DNA of 48,410 bases from a virus (IMGVR_UViG_3300020281_000037:1-48410); one strand, 5' to 3'. Numbered from the stretch's first letter, positions 21,324-31,682 are shown. The notes: generated by a model not told the origin, from the letters alone. Made by a program: numbers and translations.

Positions 21324-24300
21324 ATGGCTACAAACTTTAATGTAAAACCCTACTATGATGATTACGACTCATCAAAGAATTTTCACAGAGTTATGTTTCG
21401 TCCTGCTTATTCAGTACAAGCTCGTGAATTAACACAACTACAGACAATACTACAAAATCAAATTACTAAGTTTGGAGAACATATTTTTCAAAATGGTTCT
21501 ATGGTTATTCCAGGCGATCTTAACTTTGATATGCAGTATGATTATATTAAAGTTAACTCTGCATATAATACATTAGAAGTTGAAACATACAGAACAAGTT
21601 TTTTAGATAAAATAATTGTAGGTGCAACAAGTGGTGTAAAGGCAAAGGTTATTGGTACAGTTGCAGCTACAAGTTCAACATCAACCACATCTGCTGATCC
21701 TATAACTCTTTATATCAAATATGAAGATAGTGGAACAGATAATGCAACACTTAAATTTGCATCTGGAGAAGTTGTTACATCAACAAATGCAAATAATACT
21801 ACAACTGTAAATCCAAGTTTAAGTGAAAATCAAACAACTGAATTAAATGCAACTATACAATCAACTGATACCCCAGTTGGTACTGGTTCTGCTGTACTAG
21901 TTCATGCTGGTGTTTATTTTATTAATGGTCATTTTGTTTCTAATACAGAACAAGTTATTCTTTTAGATAAGTATACTAATACACCATCATATCGTGTTGG
22001 ATTTGTTGTATCAGAAACTTTTACAACACCAGAGGAAGATATCAGTTTATTAGATAATGCAACTGGATCATCTAATGTAAATGCACCAGGCGCTCATAGA
22101 TTTAAAATCGCAGTAACGCTAACAAAGAAATCGTTAAGTGCAACTGATGATTCTGACTTTGTTGAACTTGGAAGAATAAGTAATGGTAAAGTACAATCTT
22201 ATAAGAAAAATGCAGATTATGCTGAACTACAACACACACTTGCAAGAAGAACATTTGATGAAAGCGGTAACTATGAAGTCAGACCATTTTTAGCAGAGGT
22301 ACGTGAACATTTAAAGAGTGGAACAAATAGAGGTATCTATTCTGCATCTGATGGTGGAGATGCTGATAAAATTGTATTTGCAGTAGAACCAGGCAAAGCT
22401 TATGTTGATGGTTATGAGATAGAAACCATGTCAACACAGTTTATTAAAACTGATAAACCAAGAACATTTGATAGAGTAGAAGATAAAACAATACAAACAC
22501 CAGTGGGTAATCATGTTATTGTTGACACAATCAAAGGACTTCCAAACATTAGTCAATTTGGAGAAGTTAATTTATATGATGGGTTAAGGAATCCATTTGG
22601 TTATGCAAGTTATGGATCTAAAGTAGGAACTGCAAGAGTAAGGTTTTACGATTTACATTCTTCTGGTTATACAAATGCACAATTTAAACTTGGTCTTTTT
22701 GATGTTAAATTAAATGATGGTATAAGTTTTTCTGATGTAAAACATATTAGATATGATTCTGGTACTCCCAATTCCTCAACGTATACTAATACACAGTGGG
22801 CTGGTAACGCTGGTTCTAATAATTTACCAGATTTTATTGCTGATATAGTTCCAGATTTAGTTACATTATCTGGTGCAGCTACTTCATCAAATAGCACTAC
22901 ACAAATTACTGGTTCTGCTGGTTCATCATTTTTAACAGAACTTAAAGCTGGAGATGCAGTATATTTAGATGGTAGTTTTATGGGTATGGTAAATGCTGTT
23001 AGTAGTAATACTGTATTAACATTAACTTCTAATGCACTTTCAACTGTAGCAACTGCTGTTAAAATACAAAAGTTTTCTGCGAAATTAATTAGACCAGATC
23101 AAAAACTTTTAGTATTTCCTACTAATTATCGTAGAGTTAGAAAAATTCGTGGAGATACAGTATCAAATCCAGACAACTCATTGGGAACAACATATACAAT
23201 AACAAAAACACTCAGTGCTACATCCAGTGGTACTGGAGCTGTAACATTTGACTTAGATCCAAATGAAGAATTTCAAAGTACAAGTGATATTGGAAATTAT
23301 AATCTTGTAGTTGGAAATGGCACTAATGGTGGTAATCAAGTTATACTTACCTCATCTAGTATAACTCTTAGCAATTCAAATAGAACTGCTGTTATTACTA
23401 CTAGTGGTAATAATACTGCCTATAAATTAATTGCAGCTGTAAAAGTGTCTGGTGCAAAAGGTCAAGAAAAAACTAAAACTTTAGTTAGTGGTGAAATTAA
23501 AAATACATCTACACAAGCAGAATCACAAAATACAGAAATAAAGTTGGGTAAGGCAGATGGTTATCAGTTAGTGTCTATAAAGATGGCTGCAGATTTTACT
23601 GCTAATGCAACAGCATCAGATCCAGATATTACAAGTAGATATACTTTTGATGGTGGACAGAGAGATGCATTTTATGATCTTGCAAGAATAAATCTTAAGC
23701 CAGGTCAACCAGTTCCAACTGGAAGATTACGTATTACCTTTAATTATTTTACTCATAGTTCTAGTGGTGGTGGTGATTATTTTTCTGTAGACTCTTATGC
23801 TTTAAATTATGAAGATATACCAAGTTATACTTCCACACAAGGTAATGGAAGAAAATTTGAATTAAGAGATTGTTTAGATTTTAGACCAAGAATAGATGAT
23901 ACTGGTGCAAATTTTACTGGCACTAATGCTATTTTATCAGAAATACCTAAATTTGGAACAAATGCAGAAGCAGACTTTTCTTATTTCTTAGGAAGAAAAG
24001 ATTTAATTTTCGTAGATAGATTAGGAAGTTTTGATGTATTACAAGGTGTACCTTCATTAAATCCAGAAAAACCACAAGAACCAGAAAATGGTATGGTTTT
24101 ATTTGAAGTTGCATATGAACCTTATGTTGTAAATTTAAAAGAAGTAAGACATAAAAAATTAGACAATCGTAGATATACTATGAGAGATATAGGTAGACTA
24201 GATAAAAGAATTTCTAATCTAGAATATTATACATCTCTTAATCTTTTAGAAAAAGAAACAGCGGATCTTGCAGTTAAAGATTCAGATGGTAACGATAGAT

Positions 24301-27300
24301 TAAAAAATGGATTTATTGTAGATAACTTTTCTGGTCATGTAATAGGTGATTTTATAAATCCAGATTATAAAAATTCTATAGACATGAAGAAAAGAGAGCT
24401 TCGTCCTATGGCATTCAGTGATAATGTGGGATTGATAGAATCTGTTTCTAGTAATTCATCTAGAACATCTGCAAACTATAGAGTACATGATGATGGTATT
24501 ATAACATTACCATATACAGAAACAACTCATGTAGAAAATCCATATGCATCTGATAGTTTTGATATAAATCCATATAAAGTTGCACCATTCAATGGTAAGG
24601 TTGTTCTTGTACCATATTCTGATGATTGGAATGATGTAACAAGAAGGCCTGATATTGTTGTGAATGATGACAATAACTTTGATGCGATTAAAGAAATTGC
24701 AGATGAAACAGGTGTTACTGGTGTTGTATGGGAAAGTTGGCAAGATAATTGGTATGGTTCTCCAGTATCTGCTGGAACTCAAAGTTTGGGTAGTACTCAA
24801 TCAACAGCATCAACAAGGGTGTCTGGTGGTACAGTTACAACAACTACAGAAACAAGTCAAAGTAGAGAAGTATTTTCTCAAACTGTAGGACAAGTTCGTT
24901 CTGGTATAGAAACAACTTTACAATCTACAGTTGAAACTCATAATATGGGTGACAGAATTGTAGGTATTTCTATGATACCTTTTATTCGTTCTAGACCAGT
25001 AAGTATTTCTATTCAAAATATGAAACCTAATGCAAAGTTATATGGTTTCTTTGATAACGAAAATGTAACGTCTTTTATTAGACAAGCAGATATTTTTAAT
25101 CTTACAATAACTCAACAAACTTTAACTGATAATGGGCCAATAGAATTAAGTCCAAATCAATTAGAAACGCCTGGTGCTTCAGCTGCATCTGATTCTGGTA
25201 GAATTTGGGATGGTGCTACTGATGCAGTACAAGCTTTTGGTTTTGGTGACATTATTAGAAATTCAACTCATACTGCAACAGCTGTTACTAATGTTTCTTT
25301 CACAGGAACTGGTGGATCAGATACAACTTCTGCACAAGTTACAGTTGCAAGTGTTGATGAAATAAAGCCTGGTCATCATATCCAGTTAAGCAGTTTAACT
25401 GGAACTACAGAATTAAATTTTACTGTATCAAGAAATAATAACTATGTTGTAACTGCTGTAGACTCATCAACTAAAATAGTTACCATTGGTGCGATAGGTG
25501 GTGGTAGATTAGATGATGGATCAAATTCTCTTACATCTTCTGGTGCTCAAACTGGAACTTTACAACGACTCCAAGCATCTGCTCATATTGCAACTCAAGG
25601 GCCTGGAACATCAACTGCAAGAGATGTTTTTGTAACAAATGTTTTAAATGGATTTGCAGTGGGCGAAACTGTAAATGGAACGATTGCAAAAATTTCTAAT
25701 GGTAAAGTAAATATTACAATGGTTGTATCTTCTATTAATGGAAGTACAGTTACAACATCTGCTCCAACAATGAAAACAAATTCTAGTGATATGATTACAA
25801 ATGCAAATGGTCAGTTTGTTGGTGTCTTTTATATTCCAAATACAGAAGAAGTAAGATTTAGAACTGGTGAAAGATTATTAAGATTAATTGATAATATTAA
25901 TAATAGTACAGAATTTGGATTATGGTCTACTAAAGGTGAAAGAGAATATAATGCAACTGGTATTGCAGAAGAAAGAGAACAGACTATTCTTAACATAAGA
26001 AAGGCTCACTTTCAAAGAGATTATAAAGAAGAAACACAAACAGTTAATAGAACTGTATATGGTGCAGTTCAAACAAGTACTAGACCAATCGCATCTGCAT
26101 TTGTTGCTGATCCACCCCCACCACCACCAGATCCACCACAAAGACATGATCCTCTCGCACAAACATTTTTAAATGTAGGACAAGAAGGTGCATTTGTTAC
26201 TAGTGTAGATTTGTTTTTTAGTGTAAAAGGTACAAGACCAGTAACAGTACAGATAACTGATACAATAGATGGATTTCCATCTAATAAAGTAATGTCAGAA
26301 GTAACATTAGAGATTGATGATATCAATGTATCTGATGATGCTTCATCTGCAACTCGATTTACTTTTCCATCACCTGTATATCTAAAGGACGATATAAATT
26401 ATGCAATCTTAATCAAGGTTGATGAGCCTGGAACAAGAGTATTTTTCTCTGAAGTTGGTGGAACAAATTTAACTGATAGTAGATTAATATCTGCAAACCC
26501 ATTAACAGGAACATTATTCTTATCACAAAATGGTCAGACATGGACACCACACCAGACTCGTGATGTTAAGTTTACTTTATATCGTGCTGATTTTGATATA
26601 AGTGGTACTGGAACTCCATCATTTGTAAATACTACAGTTCCTGCTGATACTTTAAAATTTAATCCATTTCAGACTAACACAGGAACTGGAACTAATGATG
26701 ATTTAGATACAAAAGTTAGAGTTTTTCATCAAAATCATGGAATGAAAGCAAATGATAAAGTTACAATTTCAAATGTTGCAAATGGTTTTTATGGTGCAGA
26801 ATCAACAACTCAAGGTATTACATCAGATGCACTAAATGGAACTCATACAATTAGTAGTGCAGATAATGATAGTTATATTATTGCTATTACTGATGATGCA
26901 GCTGCAACTAATATACCAGGCGGAAAACCTGCTTTGAAATCTGTATTTAGTGGTGGTAATGGCGTTGTTGCAACAAGAAACCTTGCAGCTGATATTGTAC
27001 AACTTGCAGTATCAGAAATTAAAGTTCCTGGCACAACTATTGGATACCAATGGACAGGTATGAATACATCTTATACAAAACAAAGTCCTAGATCTATACC
27101 AGAAAATAGAAGTTATTATCCACCATCAAGAGAAATAGTTGCTTCAGAGGTCAATCAAAATAATAGTTTAAGTGGTGGTAGAACTGGAAACTCAAGTCTT
27201 GTTGCTGGAACTTCTGCAAATGTTGTTGCTTCAATGAAATCTACTAGTTCATTTTTAACACCTGTATTAGATAGTGAAAGAATATCACTATGTTTAACAT

Positions 27301-27986
27301 CTAATAAGATTTCTAATTATACTAGGTCAACATTTAATGATACTGATTTAGATGATAGAGCTCTAAGTGCATCAACTGCTATTACTATGGATGCTACTGG
27401 TACAATATCTGTTGGTTCATCTGGTACTATTAGAGATGAAATTAAAACTTTGGACATAGGTAAAGAAATAACCATATCTGGTGGTAATAATGATGGCAAT
27501 ACCTTTACTGTTACTAGTGTTGCAGATGATGGTTCTTCATTTAATGTTTCTCCTGCTACTGCGGCAGATTCTTCTAATACATCTACTACTATTACTCAAC
27601 ATGAAAGATATCTTGATGGTATTGCACCAACTGGAACATCAAATGCATCTAACTATATGACAAAAAGATTTAGTTTAGATAATCCAGCAACTGCACTAAA
27701 AGTATTATTTGATGCAAACAAACCAAGTTCATCAACAATAAATGTTTACTATAAGATTGTTGAAGAAGGTGATACAAGAGATTTTGACAAAATACCTTAT
27801 AGACTTGCAACAATAGATAATTTGGATTCTTCTGATGACAATCCAAACTTATTTAAAGAAAGAGAATTTACTATTAATGATTTAAATTCTTTTTCATCTG
27901 CAGCTATTAAGATAGAAATGAAATCATCTAATAGTGTTTTCGTACCAAGAATTAAAAACCTAAGAGTATTAGCATTGGCATTGTAA
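21324..27986 (+). CDS. giant DUF4815-type virion structural protein
   Basis: 2220 aa, the largest gene here. The N-terminus FNVKPYYDDYDSSKNFHRVM, FRPAYSVQARELTQLQTILQ and QITKFGEHIFQNGSMVIPGD is the DUF4815 start seen in baseplate-associated proteins of marine T4-like phages. The middle has GPIELSPNQLETPG-type fibre segments and beta-rich repeats. A short run of six Pro (about residues 1597-1602) precedes RHDPLAQTF, which opens a domain with VTVQITDTIDGFPSNKV and ATRFTFPSPVYL, common in gp10-like and fibre proteins. It ends in a beta domain with coiled linkers. The probable role is an outer wedge or short-fibre attachment protein; assignment to gp10 or another T4 gene is uncertain. Confidence 0.85.
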   Translation: MATNFNVKPYYDDYDSSKNFHRVMFRPAYSVQARELTQLQTILQNQITKFGEHIFQNGSMVIPGDLNFDMQYDYIKVNSAYNTLEVETYRTSFLDKIIVGATSGVKAKVIGTVAATSSTSTTSADPITLYIKYEDSGTDNATLKFASGEVVTSTNANNTTTVNPSLSENQTTELNATIQSTDTPVGTGSAVLVHAGVYFINGHFVSNTEQVILLDKYTNTPSYRVGFVVSETFTTPEEDISLLDNATGSSNVNAPGAHRFKIAVTLTKKSLSATDDSDFVELGRISNGKVQSYKKNADYAELQHTLARRTFDESGNYEVRPFLAEVREHLKSGTNRGIYSASDGGDADKIVFAVEPGKAYVDGYEIETMSTQFIKTDKPRTFDRVEDKTIQTPVGNHVIVDTIKGLPNISQFGEVNLYDGLRNPFGYASYGSKVGTARVRFYDLHSSGYTNAQFKLGLFDVKLNDGISFSDVKHIRYDSGTPNSSTYTNTQWAGNAGSNNLPDFIADIVPDLVTLSGAATSSNSTTQITGSAGSSFLTELKAGDAVYLDGSFMGMVNAVSSNTVLTLTSNALSTVATAVKIQKFSAKLIRPDQKLLVFPTNYRRVRKIRGDTVSNPDNSLGTTYTITKTLSATSSGTGAVTFDLDPNEEFQSTSDIGNYNLVVGNGTNGGNQVILTSSSITLSNSNRTAVITTSGNNTAYKLIAAVKVSGAKGQEKTKTLVSGEIKNTSTQAESQNTEIKLGKADGYQLVSIKMAADFTANATASDPDITSRYTFDGGQRDAFYDLARINLKPGQPVPTGRLRITFNYFTHSSSGGGDYFSVDSYALNYEDIPSYTSTQGNGRKFELRDCLDFRPRIDDTGANFTGTNAILSEIPKFGTNAEADFSYFLGRKDLIFVDRLGSFDVLQGVPSLNPEKPQEPENGMVLFEVAYEPYVVNLKEVRHKKLDNRRYTMRDIGRLDKRISNLEYYTSLNLLEKETADLAVKDSDGNDRLKNGFIVDNFSGHVIGDFINPDYKNSIDMKKRELRPMAFSDNVGLIESVSSNSSRTSANYRVHDDGIITLPYTETTHVENPYASDSFDINPYKVAPFNGKVVLVPYSDDWNDVTRRPDIVVNDDNNFDAIKEIADETGVTGVVWESWQDNWYGSPVSAGTQSLGSTQSTASTRVSGGTVTTTTETSQSREVFSQTVGQVRSGIETTLQSTVETHNMGDRIVGISMIPFIRSRPVSISIQNMKPNAKLYGFFDNENVTSFIRQADIFNLTITQQTLTDNGPIELSPNQLETPGASAASDSGRIWDGATDAVQAFGFGDIIRNSTHTATAVTNVSFTGTGGSDTTSAQVTVASVDEIKPGHHIQLSSLTGTTELNFTVSRNNNYVVTAVDSSTKIVTIGAIGGGRLDDGSNSLTSSGAQTGTLQRLQASAHIATQGPGTSTARDVFVTNVLNGFAVGETVNGTIAKISNGKVNITMVVSSINGSTVTTSAPTMKTNSSDMITNANGQFVGVFYIPNTEEVRFRTGERLLRLIDNINNSTEFGLWSTKGEREYNATGIAEEREQTILNIRKAHFQRDYKEETQTVNRTVYGAVQTSTRPIASAFVADPPPPPPDPPQRHDPLAQTFLNVGQEGAFVTSVDLFFSVKGTRPVTVQITDTIDGFPSNKVMSEVTLEIDDINVSDDASSATRFTFPSPVYLKDDINYAILIKVDEPGTRVFFSEVGGTNLTDSRLISANPLTGTLFLSQNGQTWTPHQTRDVKFTLYRADFDISGTGTPSFVNTTVPADTLKFNPFQTNTGTGTNDDLDTKVRVFHQNHGMKANDKVTISNVANGFYGAESTTQGITSDALNGTHTISSADNDSYIIAITDDAAATNIPGGKPALKSVFSGGNGVVATRNLAADIVQLAVSEIKVPGTTIGYQWTGMNTSYTKQSPRSIPENRSYYPPSREIVASEVNQNNSLSGGRTGNSSLVAGTSANVVASMKSTSSFLTPVLDSERISLCLTSNKISNYTRSTFNDTDLDDRALSASTAITMDATGTISVGSSGTIRDEIKTLDIGKEITISGGNNDGNTFTVTSVADDGSSFNVSPATAADSSNTSTTITQHERYLDGIAPTGTSNASNYMTKRFSLDNPATALKVLFDANKPSSSTINVYYKIVEEGDTRDFDKIPYRLATIDNLDSSDDNPNLFKEREFTINDLNSFSSAAIKIEMKSSNSVFVPRIKNLRVLALAL

Positions 27987-27987
27987 A

Positions 27988-28212
27988 ATGGATAAAATTA
28001 AAGTAGAAGGATATGGAGAACTTGTAAGAGAAACATCTAGTGGTGCAATCATTAATACAAGTCGTTCATCATATCATACATACATGGAAACTATGAAGAA
28101 AAAGAAAATGGAAAAAGATCAACTGAGAGATGCAGTAAGAGAAATTAATACATTAAAAAGTGAAATGCATGAAATCAAATCTCTCATATTAAAACTAGTG
28201 GATAGAGAATAA
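27988..28212 (+). CDS. small coiled-coil protein
   Basis: 74 aa. A short N-terminal strand part (IKVEGYGELVRETSSGAII) is followed by a long amphipathic helix, YMETMKKKKMEKDQLRDAVR and then EINTLKSEMHEIKSLILKLV, with regular hydrophobic spacing; it very likely forms a coiled coil. Similar small proteins lie between structural genes in marine T4-like phages. The ATG lies 1 nt after the stop of the giant gene, and its stop overlaps the next ATG (28210-28214), so it is translated as part of that operon. Confidence 0.65.
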   Translation: MDKIKVEGYGELVRETSSGAIINTSRSSYHTYMETMKKKKMEKDQLRDAVREINTLKSEMHEIKSLILKLVDRE

Positions 28213-28601
28213 TGGCAGATCGTAACGCACCAGCCTCGTTTACCTTTGAAGAGTGGAGAGTAGAATTTAATCAACTTGCAACTGATGTAGGTGATATTGG
28301 TAATCTTCCAAATGTAGGTGGTAATAATCCTACAGATATTATTGAGGCATTAACACAACTAAATTCTGGAATTACTCTTTCAGATGGGTCAAACACACAA
28401 GCACTTCAAGCTGGTAATACCTTGACAATAAATGGAACTGCAAATGAAATAGAAGCAACTGTTTCTGCAACTGATACTTTAACAATAGGACTTCCTAATA
28501 ATGTAACAATAAGTGGTGATTTAACAGTAAATGGAAACATAAGTGGTGCTGGTGTTGCAGATCAAGGATTTGCAATTGCAATGGCGGTTGCACTTGGTTA
28601 G
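28212..28601 (+). CDS. small fibre-like structural protein
   Basis: 129 aa. An N-terminal helical attachment part (PASFTFEEWRVEFNQLATDV) is followed by NPTDIIEALTQLNSG and a beta-rich shaft with NNVTISGDLTVNGNISGAGV, a repeat common in phage fibre proteins. It ends FAIAMAVALG, similar to the end of the protein starting at 29800 (AALAIALG). This suggests a common C-terminal docking peptide. The late promoter at 28606 follows directly. Confidence 0.65.
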   Translation: MADRNAPASFTFEEWRVEFNQLATDVGDIGNLPNVGGNNPTDIIEALTQLNSGITLSDGSNTQALQAGNTLTINGTANEIEATVSATDTLTIGLPNNVTISGDLTVNGNISGAGVADQGFAIAMAVALG

Positions 28602-28605
28602 TGAA

Positions 28606-28613
28606 TATAAATA
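28606..28613 (+). promoter_or_regulatory. T4-type late promoter
   Basis: TATAAATA, exact match, 21 nt before ATG 28635, just after the preceding stop. AGGA in the leader supports translation of the first gene. Confidence 0.85.
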
Positions 28614-28634
28614 GGATAAAAGGAACGAAAGACT

Positions 28635-28982
28635 ATGGCAAATAATTTTAAAAACGCTTTTGCAACAAACGTAAGTATTAATAGTGGATCTCCTACTGAT
28701 GTGTATACTTCATCTGTAAGTGGTAGTGGTGTTAATTCTATCTTAGTAGAACTTGATATTGCAAATACAGGTAATAGTGCAGTTAATGTTACAGTTCTTA
28801 TAAGAGATAATTCAGCATCAACTTCATATCATGTTATAAAAGGCGCACCAGTACCAGTAGGATCAACATTAAAAGTTGTTTCTGGACAAAAGATAGTCTT
28901 AAACGCAGATGATAAAATACAAGTTTATGCGACAGCCAATACAGTAGATGTAGTTGCATCAATTCTAGAGGGCGTTTCATAA
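28635..28982 (+). CDS. small beta-sandwich structural protein, copy 1
   Basis: 115 aa. MANNFKNAFATNVS, then a series of strands (NSILVELDIANTGNSAVNVTV, LIRDN, GAPVPVGSTLKVVSGQKIVL, DDKIQVYA) ending in VVASILEGVS. It is clearly paralogous to the protein starting at 30423 (MANTFKNAMKSNVS..., LEVLGGQKYVLEAGDILKVQA, FLGVMERT). It is probably a virion decoration or fibre-joint protein of jelly-roll or Ig-like fold; the exact role is unknown. The stop overlaps the next ATG (28980-28984). Confidence 0.65.
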   Translation: MANNFKNAFATNVSINSGSPTDVYTSSVSGSGVNSILVELDIANTGNSAVNVTVLIRDNSASTSYHVIKGAPVPVGSTLKVVSGQKIVLNADDKIQVYATANTVDVVASILEGVS

Positions 28983-29785
28983 TGTCAGATAGTTCTTACA
29001 TTGGAGTTCCATTTGTAAATAGAGTTTCACCAAACTTTATAAAAGAGGATTTTAATGGATCAAATCTTTCTACGATAAATGGTCATGCAAATTCATATGA
29101 ACTATCTAATGAAGTTCCTGGCGCTAATCCAGAAAATCTTATGGTTGTTTTGGATAATGTTATTCAACAACCAGATGTTGCATATGTTATTAGAACAAAT
29201 GCATCTAGTGAACCAAAAATATTAAATTTTCAAGGTAGTGTTCCTGTTACTGCATCAATTTATGTTATTCATAGAGGAATAGGTGGATTTTCAATGAAGC
29301 CACCAACTGGTTCTGTAGGTTCAAATGAACTTGCACCTAACTTAACATCTTTTACTACAGATACATTTACAGGAGATGGTTCAACAACTGCATATACTCT
29401 TTCAGAAACGCCACCAAATGTAAATTCAATTTTAGTATTTGTTGATGGTATCTTACAAAAAGTAACAACGAACTTTACTCTTTCTGGAAATACATTAACA
29501 TTTACTGGAGCTCCAGATAATAATGCAGAGATAGAAATTAAACATCTTGCAGTTCGTTCAATTGTTCGCAGATCAACAGATTTTCAGTTAGATACTTTTA
29601 CTGGAGATGGAAGTGATACTACTTTTACGTTATCTAATTTTGGTATTCCAACAAATAGTGCTTTTGTTTTTGTTAATGGTAGTTTGATGCGACCAACTAC
29701 GGATTATGCAATTAGCGGTAATGTATTAACCTTTACTTCTGCACCAGCTAATAGTGCAGTAATATTAGTAAGATATCAATTATAG
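28982..29785 (+). CDS. fibre protein with FTGDGST-type repeats
   Basis: 267 aa, with three related beta domains. The pattern is DxFxGDGSxTxFTLSxxxP, then NSxxVFVxGxxQxxxTDYxxSG and LTFTSAPxxxxxIxVxY: a divergent copy lies in residues ~20-100, and clear ones at about 123-190 and 203-267 (DTFTGDGSTTAYTLSETPP; DTFTGDGSDTTFTLSNFG). Such repeats are frequent in tail fibres and curly proteins of phages. A GSVGSNELAPNL decapeptide-like unit lies before the second copy. It is translated together with the preceding gene. Confidence 0.7.
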   Translation: MSDSSYIGVPFVNRVSPNFIKEDFNGSNLSTINGHANSYELSNEVPGANPENLMVVLDNVIQQPDVAYVIRTNASSEPKILNFQGSVPVTASIYVIHRGIGGFSMKPPTGSVGSNELAPNLTSFTTDTFTGDGSTTAYTLSETPPNVNSILVFVDGILQKVTTNFTLSGNTLTFTGAPDNNAEIEIKHLAVRSIVRRSTDFQLDTFTGDGSDTTFTLSNFGIPTNSAFVFVNGSLMRPTTDYAISGNVLTFTSAPANSAVILVRYQL

Positions 29786-29799
29786 TGAGGTAGAATTTA

Positions 29800-30408
29800 A
29801 TGTCATATATCGGATCACAACCTTCCTATGGTGCATTTGAAAAACAGTTTTTTACTGGTAATGGAACTACAACACAATATAGTTTAGATCATGTTGTAAA
29901 TTCTGCAGCTTCTCTATTAGTAAGTGTAAATGGAGTTATATTAGAACCAGATGTAGGTTACTCAGTTGGTTCAGCTGGTGGTGTATCAAGTATTACTTTT
30001 ACATCTGCGCCTGGAAATAGTCATAGAATTTTTATTGTTTATATGGGTAAACAATTATTAACACAACCAGAAATAACACCACACATAGATGAGTTTAATG
30101 GTAATGGATCAACAACTGCGTTTACTTTAACTAAAACTCCGATAGGAACTCCATCTGCAAGTAGATTTATGGTTTTTGTTAATAATGTATATCAAAGATA
30201 TGGATCTTCATATGCATATACAGTAAGTGGTTCTACTATTACATTTACAAGTGCTCCACCAGCTGGAACGAATAATATTCAAGTATTGCAACTTGATGTT
30301 GCTATGACAAATGTAATAAATACAGTTGCAGATGGGTCAGTTACTAGAGCTAAATTAAACTTTGATCCAGATGATGAAGCTGCGGCTCTGGCAATTGCGT
30401 TAGGATAA
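29800..30408 (+). CDS. fibre protein with FTGNGTT-type repeats
   Basis: 202 aa with two repeats like those of the preceding gene: FFTGNGTTTQYSLDHVVN... ITFTSAPGNSHRIFIVY, and DEFNGNGSTTAFTLTKTP... ITFTSAPPAG. After these comes one 10-residue unit of the adapter type (VADGSVTRAKL), then an acidic C-terminus DPDDEAAALAIALG, similar to the end of the protein starting at 28212. It therefore mixes three fibre elements of this region. GAGGT lies 12 nt before the start. Confidence 0.7.
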   Translation: MSYIGSQPSYGAFEKQFFTGNGTTTQYSLDHVVNSAASLLVSVNGVILEPDVGYSVGSAGGVSSITFTSAPGNSHRIFIVYMGKQLLTQPEITPHIDEFNGNGSTTAFTLTKTPIGTPSASRFMVFVNNVYQRYGSSYAYTVSGSTITFTSAPPAGTNNIQVLQLDVAMTNVINTVADGSVTRAKLNFDPDDEAAALAIALG

Positions 30409-30422
30409 AATAGGAAAATAAA

Positions 30423-30761
30423 ATGGCAAACACATTTAAAAATGCAATGAAATCAAATGTAAGTAATGGTTCTTACGATTCATTATATACTGCACCAAGT
30501 GGTTCTGGTAATGCTGGTATAATTCTTGGTCTTGCACTTGCAAACAAAACAACTTCTGCTGTTACAGTAATAGTACAAATAACTGCAGCTGGAACTGGTG
30601 CTACTATTCAACTTTTAGAAAATGTAAGTATTCCAGCAAATACTACACTAGAAGTATTGGGTGGACAAAAATATGTATTAGAAGCAGGAGATATATTAAA
30701 AGTACAAGCTGGAACTGGAACTGCTATAGATGCATTTTTAGGAGTAATGGAGAGGACTTAG
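30423..30761 (+). CDS. small beta-sandwich structural protein, copy 2
   Basis: 112 aa, paralogue of the protein starting at 28635: FKNAMKSNVSNGSYDSLYT, then strands IILGLALANKTTSAVTVIVQ and the shared core LEVLGGQKYVLEAGDILKVQ. The end, AFLGVMERT, matches ASILEGVS of copy 1 in position. AGGA at 30412-30415 precedes the ATG at normal spacing. It is probably a structural joint or decoration protein for the following fibre cassette. Confidence 0.65.
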   Translation: MANTFKNAMKSNVSNGSYDSLYTAPSGSGNAGIILGLALANKTTSAVTVIVQITAAGTGATIQLLENVSIPANTTLEVLGGQKYVLEAGDILKVQAGTGTAIDAFLGVMERT

Positions 30762-30764
30762 TAA

Positions 30765-31670
30765 ATGCCTATTTCAAAAATTAATACAAGTGGTATTGCT
30801 GATAATGCAGTTATATCATCAAAGATTGCACAGGATATTGTAGTTGCAGATGATATAGCTAACAATGCAGTTACAGTAAATGAACTTGCAACTGATGCTG
30901 TGACAACAATTAAAATATTAGATAGTGCAGTTACTTCTGCTAAAATAGCAGATGGAACAATTGTAACTGCCGATCTTGCAAATGATTGTGTAACTATTGA
31001 TAAACTTGCAAATGATTCTGTCGGTGCAGATCAAATTGTAAATAATTCAATAACATTAGGAACACATACCACTGGTAACTATGTGTTAGATATTATCCCT
31101 GCTCCTGGCTCTAGTGGACTTACTATAACACATACGCAAGGAGAGGGATCTACTGCATCCATAGCATATTCACCAGCAAATGATTCAATAACATTAGGAA
31201 CTCATACTACTGGTAATTATATGTCAAATGTTACTGCTGGTACTGGTATTAGTGTATCTCATACGCAAGGAGAAGGATCTAGTGCAACTATAAGTATAAA
31301 TCAACCTTTAGTTGATGTTCATCAATCTGTTTCTTATACATCTGGAACAAATGATTTTAGTTTGAATTTATCAAATGCTAACAGTTTTACTATAACACTT
31401 ACTCAAAATTCTGACATTATATTTACTAATGTTCCTACTTCAACAACAGAAACTTTTTTATGGACAATAACTATTATACAAGGATCATCAAATTATTCAG
31501 TAGTTTATCCCACAAATGTTCATTGGCCTAATGGACAAAAACCAACTCTTTCATCAACTAATGGTGCTATAGATCAATTTGTTTTTATGAAAAGTGGTGC
31601 TACAGGTAGTGGTGGTAATATCTATGGGTTTACTGTCGGACAAGATATAAAAGCACCAGCATCACCATAG
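30765..31670 (+). CDS. fibre adapter protein B
   Basis: 301 aa. Residues ~11-97 are nine decapeptide units (IADNAVISSK, LATDAVTTIK, ILDSAVTSAK, LANDCVTIDK ...). Then comes a pair of direct repeats, each with NDSITLGTHTTGNY and a downstream THTQGEGS(T/S)A, about 41 residues apart. The C-terminal domain (NANSFTITLTQNSDIIFTN, VHWPNGQKPTLSS, IYGFTVGQDIK) is the one shared by the adapters starting at 17162, 37429 and 40789. It is followed 12 nt later by the 1314-aa distal protein gene. AGGA stands 10 nt before the start. Confidence 0.75.
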   Translation: MPISKINTSGIADNAVISSKIAQDIVVADDIANNAVTVNELATDAVTTIKILDSAVTSAKIADGTIVTADLANDCVTIDKLANDSVGADQIVNNSITLGTHTTGNYVLDIIPAPGSSGLTITHTQGEGSTASIAYSPANDSITLGTHTTGNYMSNVTAGTGISVSHTQGEGSSATISINQPLVDVHQSVSYTSGTNDFSLNLSNANSFTITLTQNSDIIFTNVPTSTTETFLWTITIIQGSSNYSVVYPTNVHWPNGQKPTLSSTNGAIDQFVFMKSGATGSGGNIYGFTVGQDIKAPASP

Positions 31671-31682
31671 GAGAATTTATTT

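Noticed and set aside
26069-26326. Minus-strand ORF with a glycine run
   Set aside because: The Gly run is only the antisense reading of the proline codons of the 2220-aa protein.
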